Part shown: positions 58,410 through 64,000 of the stretch, one piece after another | How positions within the stretch are numbered: position 1 is the first letter of the stretch | Layout: the number at the start of each line of letters is the position of its first letter | Origin: Corynebacterium terpenotabidum Y-11 | GTDB taxonomy: Bacteria > Actinomycetota > Actinomycetes > Mycobacteriales > Mycobacteriaceae | Direction: 5' to 3' | Assembly (NCBI RefSeq): GCF_000418365.1 | Contig: NC_021663.1 | Coordinates: 1,488,001 to 1,552,000, forward strand | DNA: 64,000 bases | Translations under genes and position numbers: made by a program | The notes under the pieces: model-generated | Databases searched by the model: none | Told to the model about the DNA's origin: nothing | Seen by the model: the letters and a program-made list of their open reading frames with translations, nothing else

Positions 58410-59891
58410 TCAGGCTGCGGAGGCGGCGTCGAGCCGCTCGCGGATGATCTCGAGGAGCATCCTGAGGAAGTAGATCGCGGCGTCCTTACTGGTGCAGTCG
58501 GCCTGATCCATCGCGGTGCAGACGTAGTTCCAGACCGGGCCGGTGCTGGCGCTTTCCCCGCTGTCCGACTCGCTGCCCGACCCGCTGCCCGAGGTCGCCG
58601 CGGAGGATGTCGGGGAGGATGTCGGGGCAGAGGACGTTGGCGGGGAGGAGGACGTCGAAGTGCCGTTCGCCTTCTGGATCGTCGTCGTCTTACAGCCGAG
58701 CAGTGCGTTGGTGCCGTTGCCCTTGTTGATGCCGTAGGCGCAGATCTCGGCCTTGCCGGTGATATTGACCTTGAGGGTCCCGTCGAAGCCGTGCTTACCG
58801 GTCACTCCCTGGCTGCTGTTGACGTCCTTGCGTTCCGTCGTCGAGGTCAGCTTGCCGAGTCCGGTCTTCTTGCCGTTCGCCTCGTGGTGGTAGACGTGGA
58901 TTTCCAGGGATTCCGAGGGTTTGTCCCAGTCCGCCGCCCAGCCGCGCAGAGTGATCTCCCCCTTGCCGCCCTCGACCTTGTCGAGCGCGCCGAAGGGGTT
59001 GGGTTCCTTGATGGTGACGCTCTTGCAGCCGAGGAGGGTGTTGTCTCCGCTGCCGACGTTGATGCCGTAGGCGCAGATCTTTTGTTTTCCGCGTTTGGCG
59101 GTGGTCAGAGTCTGCTCGAAGCCGTGGTTGTTGCCTGCACCGTTGTGTGCCCGGGCGACGTCGGGCCGGGAGGCCTTCGCGGTGAGGTTGTGCCCTTCGG
59201 CACCTGCGGTGCCGGCTTCGCCACCGATGTAGATGTGGACGGCGATGGAGCTGGTGATCTTGTCGCGGTCGAAGGCCCAGCCCCGGACCTTCACTTTTCC
59301 CGGTGACGGGCTGCTCGCCTCGTCGAAGGCTCCTTCGGGGTTGTTGGTTGCCACCCCACCGGAGCGGGCGATGGCGGCGTCGTCGACGTGGATGTAGTTG
59401 GTGGGCAGGTCTGCTCCGCTGAGGCGTTGGCGGACGGCCAGACCATCGCTGTAGCTGTCCCAGGTCACTTCGACGGAGCCGTCACTGTGGACTGCCTCGA
59501 CCACTCCGACATGACCGTAGGAATGACCCCAGTGCGATGATGTCCAGCTTGGGCTCCAGTACGCGACCGCACCGACCGTCGGGGTCGAGTTCTTCGTCCC
59601 CGGCGCTCTATCGAGCCACTCCCCGGCGTTGCCCCAGGTGCCCTGGTCCGGTACTCCGCTGGCCGCGAGCCGGTAGGCGACGTACCGGGTGCAGTTGTGG
59701 TTGTTGGGTGCACCCGGATACCGGGTATCCGCCCATGTTCCGGTGTTCGCACTGTAGCCGGAGAACGACAGGCAGGTGTAGTCGTTCTGCCCCCGGCACA
59801 GGTTGGTCACCCCCGCCGATGCCGTCGGCGCCGCAACCACACTCAGCACCACCGCCAGTGCCACCACCAGTGCTCTCAGAGTTCTCGTCAT
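58410..59891 (-). CDS. Secreted CHAP-domain peptidoglycan hydrolase with two C-terminal repeats
   Basis: A 493-residue exported protein: signal peptide about 1-26 (TASA|G), CHAP amidase/endopeptidase domain with Cys67 (NHNCTRYVAY) and His127 (YGHVGVVEAV), then two related modules of about 100 residues each ending ICAYGIN...LLGCKSVTI / LLGCKTTTI. A Ser/Thr/Pro-rich linker (about 405-450) and a short helical C-terminus follow. It likely cuts peptide bonds of the cell wall; the repeats may bind the envelope. It is divergent from the P-type ATPase gene and upstream of the small lipoprotein gene. Confidence 0.85.
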   Translation of the reverse strand: MTRTLRALVVALAVVLSVVAAPTASAGVTNLCRGQNDYTCLSFSGYSANTGTWADTRYPGAPNNHNCTRYVAYRLAASGVPDQGTWGNAGEWLDRAPGTKNSTPTVGAVAYWSPSWTSSHWGHSYGHVGVVEAVHSDGSVEVTWDSYSDGLAVRQRLSGADLPTNYIHVDDAAIARSGGVATNNPEGAFDEASSPSPGKVKVRGWAFDRDKITSSIAVHIYIGGEAGTAGAEGHNLTAKASRPDVARAHNGAGNNHGFEQTLTTAKRGKQKICAYGINVGSGDNTLLGCKSVTIKEPNPFGALDKVEGGKGEITLRGWAADWDKPSESLEIHVYHHEANGKKTGLGKLTSTTERKDVNSSQGVTGKHGFDGTLKVNITGKAEICAYGINKGNGTNALLGCKTTTIQKANGTSTSSSPPTSSAPTSSPTSSAATSGSGSGSESDSGESASTGPVWNYVCTAMDQADCTSKDAAIYFLRMLLEIIRERLDAASAA

Positions 59892-59918
59892 GGTGCGAGT
59901 GTTCCCTGTTCACCGGGA

Positions 59919-59955
59919 CGGGCCAAGGCCCGAATACCCGGGGTGGTTTATAACC
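59919..59955. promoter_or_regulatory. Palindromes in the CHAP/ATPase divergent region
   Basis: CGGGCC-AA-GGCCCG (59919-59932) is a perfect palindrome, and GGTTTATAACC (59945-59955) a near-perfect one that includes a TATAAA -10-like box on the minus strand. These could be regulator sites for the CHAP gene; no known motif is recognised. Confidence 0.35.
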
Positions 59956-60058
59956 CCCGGTCGAGTAACCCGCCGACCCGGAGATCGCACACCGGGTGTG
60001 GCCGTGTCGCGAGACCCGCCGGTGTACCCCCGGCGTCCCACGGAGTATACCGGAGTCC

Positions 60059-62776
60059 GTGAACCACGCATCTGACGGGCAGTCCCGGCCGCCCCTGCAC
60101 CCGCCGGCGACGCTGCCGCCCCTTCCCGAGCACCCCTGGTCCGTCCCCGCCGACCAGCTGCTCACCGCACTGCGTTCCTCGTCCCACGGACTCTCCGCCG
60201 CCGGAGCCGCAGCACTCCTGCCCGCCACCCGTGACCGGGCGGTCACCGCGACCGGTGCACATTCGGCCTGGCGGCTGCTGGCCAAGCAGTTCACCAGCCC
60301 GATCATCATCATCCTCGTGGTCGCGACCCTCATCGCCGGCATCCTCGGTGACTGGCTGGACACGGTCATCATCCTCGTCATCGTGGTCCTGTCCGGGCTG
60401 CTCGACTTCGCCCAGGAACGCGGCGCCCAGGCGTCGATGGACCGGATGCTCGGTGCGGTCCGGCTCACCGCCACCGTTGTCCGCGACGGCCGGGCCACCG
60501 AGATACCCTTCGACGAGGTCGTGCCCGGTGACATCATCGAGGTCAGCGGCGGAGACGTCCTGCCCGCGGACGCCGTGGTCCTCGCCGCCCGTGATCTGCA
60601 GTCCGACCAGTCCTCGTTGACTGGCGAGACCTTTCCCGTGGAGAAGAGCCCCGGCGTCTGCGCGGCCGACACCGCCCTGGCCGCCCGGGGCAATGTGCTC
60701 TACTCCGGCACCCATGTCGCCTCCGGCACCGGCACCGCCGTGGTCACCGCCACCGGGCGGGACACCGAATTCGGCCGGGTGAAGCAGTCGCTGGCTCAGA
60801 AGCAGAAGCCCACCGGGTTCGAACGGGGCATGACCCGCTTCGGTCTGCTGCTCACCCGGATCATGGTGGTGCTCGTCATCGCGATCTTCATCATCAACCT
60901 GGTCCTCGACCGGCCGTTGGTGGATTCCGCCCTGTTCTCCCTGTCCCTGGCCGTCGGCCTGACCCCGCAGTTGCTGCCAGCGATCGTCGGCCTGTCGCTG
61001 GCGCAGGGGTCGAAGGTCATTGCGCGGCACCGCGTCATCGTCAAGCGGCTCAACGCCATCGAGGATTTCGGGGCGATGACCGCCCTGTGCACCGACAAGA
61101 CCGGCACGATGACCGCCGGGGAGATCCACCTGTCCGCTCCCCTCGACCTGAGCGGGCAGAAGTTTCCGGAGCTGCTGCGTACCGCGTCGCTCAATGCGAT
61201 GCTGCAGTCCGGGAAGGTCAATGCGATGGACCTGGCGATCACCCGAGCCGCCCAAAGTGCCGGACTTGGCCTCTCCGGTGCCCGCGCGCTTGGTGAGCTG
61301 CCCTACGACTTCACGCGGAAGCGGTTGTCCGTCCTCGTCACCGACCCCGACGGCGCCGGCGGCATCAACGGCACCAGCGGCGTGGACGGTACCGCAGCCC
61401 CGGGTGCTCCGGTACTGGTGACCAAGGGCGCGGTGGAGAAGGTGCTGGAGGTCTGCACCCGGGCCCGGATCGGCGGGGAGACGGTCGCGCTCGAGCAGGT
61501 CATCGACGATGTCAGGGGTGTGGTCGACGACCTCGGGTCACAGGGGTTCCGCGTCCTCGCCGTGGCATCCACCCCGCAGGACGCCGCGGCGGCAGGAACG
61601 GCGGCGACGGCAGCGACTGTACAGCCGCCGCTGGACGCCTCGGCCGAACAGGACCTCATCCTCGTCGGCCTGTTGAGCTTCGCCGATCCGGTGAAGCCGG
61701 ACGCGGCGTCCACCATCGCCGACTTCGCCGAGGCCGGGGTCACCGTCCGGATGATCACCGGGGACGCCCGCCCGGTCGCCACCCACATCGCCGGGGAGCT
61801 GGGCCTGGACCCGGCGTCGGTGATGGACGGGGCGCAGATCGACGCCCTGTCCGACGAGGATCTCGCCGACCGGGCCGAGGGGGTCCGCGTCTTCTGCGAG
61901 ACCACTCCGCATCACAAGGAGCGCATCGTCCGGGCCCTCGGCCGCGACGGCGAGACGGTCGGCTACATGGGCGACGGGATCAATGACGCCCCTGCCCTGC
62001 GCGCCGCTGACGTCGGGATCTCGGTGACCGGGGCGGCGGATGTCGCCGCACAGTCGGCGTCCATCGTCATGCTCGACAAGGATCTGCGGGCCCTCCTCGA
62101 CGGGATGCGGGCGGGCCGGCGGACCTTCGCCAACACGATGAAGTACATCCAGATGACGACGAGCGCGAATGTCGGCAACATGATCTCCATGGCGGTGGCC
62201 TCGGTCGTGCTGCCGTTCCTGCCGTTGCTGGCGTCCCAGATCCTCGTGATCAACCTCCTCACCGACCTGCCGGCCACGGCCATCGCCACCGACCGGGTGG
62301 ACGACCGGCAGCTGCGGCATCCGCAGCGCTGGGACATGCGGTTGATCCGCAACTACATGCTCGTCTTCGGGGTGCTGTCCTCGGTGTTCGACCTGGTGAC
62401 CTTCGGGGTGCTGCGGTGGGGCTACGGCGCCGGGGAGTCCGAGTTCCAGTCGGCGTGGTTCCTCGGGTCGGTCCTCACCGAGGTGCTCGTGCTGTTCAGT
62501 CTGCGTACCCGCGGGCCTGCCTGGCGGTCGCGTCCGTCCCGGATCCTCGTACTGCTCTCGGTCCTCGTGGCGGTGCTGGCGTTCGGTGTGGTGCTCTCCC
62601 CGGTCGGCGATCTGCTGCACCTGGAGGTGATCCCGTGGTCGCTGGTCGGTCTCATGGTCGCCATCGCACTGGGTTACGTGGTGGTCACGGAAGCTGTGAA
62701 GCCGGTGTTCTGGCGGCGTCCGGCGCACCGGGTCGACCGGCTGCGGTGGCCGGTGTCCCGGCATCTCGTGCGGTAG
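60059..62776 (+). CDS. mgtA: P-type ATPase, Mg2+-translocating (MgtA/B) type
   Basis: A 905-residue P-type ATPase. The phosphorylated Asp346 lies in CTDKTGTMT; TGET-type actuator loop is SSLTGETFPVEKS, and the hinge is GYMGDGINDAPALRAADVGISV. The N-terminal domain, ten-helix layout and ALFSLSLAVGLTPQLLPAIV fit the type IIIB magnesium importers. GTG 60059 is used because TATACC lies eight bases and GGAG three bases upstream. A short insert after the N domain is Gly/Ala-rich. Other divalent ions are possible substrates. Confidence 0.88.
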   Translation: MNHASDGQSRPPLHPPATLPPLPEHPWSVPADQLLTALRSSSHGLSAAGAAALLPATRDRAVTATGAHSAWRLLAKQFTSPIIIILVVATLIAGILGDWLDTVIILVIVVLSGLLDFAQERGAQASMDRMLGAVRLTATVVRDGRATEIPFDEVVPGDIIEVSGGDVLPADAVVLAARDLQSDQSSLTGETFPVEKSPGVCAADTALAARGNVLYSGTHVASGTGTAVVTATGRDTEFGRVKQSLAQKQKPTGFERGMTRFGLLLTRIMVVLVIAIFIINLVLDRPLVDSALFSLSLAVGLTPQLLPAIVGLSLAQGSKVIARHRVIVKRLNAIEDFGAMTALCTDKTGTMTAGEIHLSAPLDLSGQKFPELLRTASLNAMLQSGKVNAMDLAITRAAQSAGLGLSGARALGELPYDFTRKRLSVLVTDPDGAGGINGTSGVDGTAAPGAPVLVTKGAVEKVLEVCTRARIGGETVALEQVIDDVRGVVDDLGSQGFRVLAVASTPQDAAAAGTAATAATVQPPLDASAEQDLILVGLLSFADPVKPDAASTIADFAEAGVTVRMITGDARPVATHIAGELGLDPASVMDGAQIDALSDEDLADRAEGVRVFCETTPHHKERIVRALGRDGETVGYMGDGINDAPALRAADVGISVTGAADVAAQSASIVMLDKDLRALLDGMRAGRRTFANTMKYIQMTTSANVGNMISMAVASVVLPFLPLLASQILVINLLTDLPATAIATDRVDDRQLRHPQRWDMRLIRNYMLVFGVLSSVFDLVTFGVLRWGYGAGESEFQSAWFLGSVLTEVLVLFSLRTRGPAWRSRPSRILVLLSVLVAVLAFGVVLSPVGDLLHLEVIPWSLVGLMVAIALGYVVVTEAVKPVFWRRPAHRVDRLRWPVSRHLVR

Positions 62777-62903
62777 GTCGTCCACTCTGCGGTGGATTCC
62801 ACCGGGGTGCATCCCGGGACAGCATCCACAGCAGGTCGAAGCTGCGGACCGGAGTAGCCGACCGCTGAACCCGCGTCACCGGTACCGGAAAGGAGCCATG
62901 GCT
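62777..62903. other. Spacer after the ATPase gene
   Basis: It contains small hairpins (GGTGG-ATT-CCACC at about 62791-62803 and CCGGG-gtgcat-CCCGG at 62802-62817) that could end the ATPase transcript, and AAAGGAG at 62889-62895, a good ribosome site for the small reading frame that follows. No other gene is seen. Confidence 0.4.
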
Positions 62904-63128
62904 ATGTCCGCGCACCCAGAATCCACTGCTCGCGCCACCACCCCGGATCCTGCCCCGGATCCCGGCCCGGATCCCGCCCGGTTCCCGGCTGCTGTGCGAA
63001 GAGCGTCCGGTCGCTCACCCGCTCCGCCGACAGGGCGTGGACGACGATCGTCGGGGCGAGGTGACGGCCGGCGCTTCTGCCCCTCCTCTTCCACGGTCCG
63101 GACGGCCCCGCGGCGACTGACATGCTGA
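62904..63128 (+). CDS. Possible small leader ORF coupled to the next gene
   Basis: A 74-codon frame starts at ATG 62904, eight bases after AAAGGAG (ATG 62898 is also in frame). The product is Pro/Asp/Arg-rich and unlike known proteins; part is encoded by CCCGGATCC repeats about every 12 bases (62941-62984). Its TGA overlaps the ATG of the next gene (63122) by seven bases, which suggests translational coupling. It could also be a leader peptide or a chance frame. Confidence 0.35.
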   Translation: MSAHPESTARATTPDPAPDPGPDPARFPAAVRRASGRSPAPPTGRGRRSSGRGDGRRFCPSSSTVRTAPRRLTC

Positions 63129-63862
63129 ACAGGTGGACCCCGGCGTTCACCCGCAGCGTGCCGGCGGTCATTCACGAGACGGCTCAGGATCTCGCCGACG
63201 AGGTGGTCGATGTGGCGTTGCGTCGGGTCCCCGGCGCGACCCGCATCAGTGAACTCCACCTGCATGTCGGAGCGTCAGTCCACTACCGCACAGTTCCGCC
63301 GATCTACCGGTACCGGGACATCGACCCCGCCGTCGTCGACGGACTCATCCCCACCGGCCCGACGACTGCGGTCTCCTGGATCGGTGATGTGCGTGGATAC
63401 CGCACAGGTGCCCTGGAGCCGTGGTGGGACCGCGGCGACAGTCTCCTGCTGAATACGGCGGCGCGCGACGCGCTGATCGGGGCGGCGAAGGTCACCGTCA
63501 CGGCCCTGGCACAGTCGGCCACCCGGGACGACGCCGTCCTCCGCGTCGGGCTGCCGCAGATCACCCGTCCGGGTCCGACGAATGTCGTGCCGATCACCCG
63601 CGACTCCGCGTACCTGCAGTGCGCTCTCTCCGACCCCGGAGTGTCGACGCCGCGTGAGGTGGTCAGGTTCCATGTGCCGGTCCATCACTCGGCCCGGGAG
63701 CTGGAGTTCGTCCTCTCCGGCCCGGCGGACACGGTCCATGCGCTGTGGGCCCCGGCGCTGGCGGCGGTCGCCCAGGTCCACGATGCCGCGCGCGGTGGGC
63801 TGCCCCGAATGGAGACGGTGGTCAACACCTCGCTGCGGGATTACGCCGAGGCTGAGGGCTGA
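63122..63862 (+). CDS. Hypothetical protein
   Basis: A 246-residue soluble protein I do not recognise. It contains AQDLADEVVDVALRRVPGATRISELHLHVGASVHYRTVPP and HVPVHHSARELEFVLSGPADTVHALWAPALAAVAQVHDAARGGLP, with no membrane segments or signal. ATG 63122 has neither a ribosome site nor a -10 box in front; an in-frame stop at about 63060 limits the start. Translation probably depends on the small frame upstream. Confidence 0.65.
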   Translation: MLNRWTPAFTRSVPAVIHETAQDLADEVVDVALRRVPGATRISELHLHVGASVHYRTVPPIYRYRDIDPAVVDGLIPTGPTTAVSWIGDVRGYRTGALEPWWDRGDSLLLNTAARDALIGAAKVTVTALAQSATRDDAVLRVGLPQITRPGPTNVVPITRDSAYLQCALSDPGVSTPREVVRFHVPVHHSARELEFVLSGPADTVHALWAPALAAVAQVHDAARGGLPRMETVVNTSLRDYAEAEG

Positions 63863-63982
63863 GTCCCCACGCTGCGCCGCAGCCGCTCAGCGCCACCCGA
63901 ACACCCCGTTCGACCACCACGGTTCCCCGTCCTGACCATCTCTAGTGTGCTCTCCTGACACCCACAGACCACAGGAGAAGCC

Positions 63983-64000
63983 GTGACCACCGCCCTCGCC
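63983..64000 (+). CDS. Start of an unidentified gene (runs off right edge)
   Basis: GTG 63983 is preceded by AGGAGA four to nine bases upstream, and TAGTGT at about 63944-63949 may be its -10 box. Only six codons (V-T-T-A-L-A) are visible, too few to identify. Confidence 0.45.

Noticed and set aside
63898..63912. CGAAC-N5-GTTCG resembling a LexA box
   Set aside because: The spacer is five bases instead of the four in the LexA consensus seen before recA, so it is probably not functional.

Overview
The window looks like a core chromosome segment of a high-G+C Corynebacterium (roughly two-thirds G+C by eye). The evidence is the gene order: ptsI/fruR/ptsH, hflX-dapF-miaA-miaB, gluABCD, recA-recX, bioYMN, clgR-pspA, ftsK-rnj-dapA-thyX-dapB-pnp-rpsO, ribF/truB, the rimP-nusA-ylxR-infB-rbfA operon, proS, cobA, mqo and mtr. 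Mycothione reductase, DUF3046 next to recA, and the pptH-pptT pair all point to mycolic-acid actinobacteria. I cannot name the species. Many genes have a TAnnnT hexamer 6-8 nt before the start codon and no Shine-Dalgarno site, which is the leaderless-mRNA pattern common in corynebacteria.

Layout. 1-1.5 kb: sugar phosphotransferase genes (ptsI fragment, DeoR-type regulator, HPr), without the fructose kinase and permease genes that I recall between the regulator and ptsH in C. glutamicum. 1.5-11.3 kb: uracil permease, GTPase HflX, a Cys-rich unknown protein coupled to a small membrane protein, DapF, MiaA, a DUF349 protein, a membrane protein and MiaB. 11.4-14.8 kb: glutamate ABC transporter gluABCD. 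14.8-19 kb: recX, recA with a LexA box, DUF3046, and the biotin transporter bioYMN. 19-22.8 kb: pspA, clgR, cinA C-terminal domain, pgsA, and terC behind a probable yybP-ykoY manganese riboswitch. 23-34.5 kb: ftsK, a TIGR03085 protein, RNase J, lysine (dapA, dapB) and thymidylate (thyX) genes, pnp and rpsO. 34.6-40.7 kb: ribF and truB (divergent), a YrdC-like gene with strong codon bias, pptT/pptH and dinF. 40.7-47.2 kb: rbfA, infB, ylxR, nusA, rimP and a Tat-lipoprotein. 47.3-54 kb: proS, yaaA, cobA, mqo and an alpha/beta hydrolase. 54-55.5 kb: an accessory insertion. 55.5-63.9 kb: mtr, an SDR, a small lipoprotein, a secreted CHAP protein, an Mg2+-type P-ATPase and an unknown gene. A new gene starts at the right edge.

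The most unusual part is 54.0-55.5 kb. A DUF559-like nuclease gene is bracketed by two nearly identical 68-bp perfect or near-perfect palindromes (28-bp arms, 12-base loop, same orientation). It sits between a hydrolase gene and mtr, which I recall as adjacent in C. glutamicum. Short tandem repeats have expanded inside the nuclease gene and at the start of mtr. I read this as a candidate nuclease-palindrome mobile or defence module. Elsewhere, 11-bp tandem repeats duplicate the stop-codon region of gluD and pnp, and a six-copy 9-bp repeat lies upstream of pptH.

I saw no tRNA, rRNA, CRISPR array, complete insertion sequence or origin in the window.
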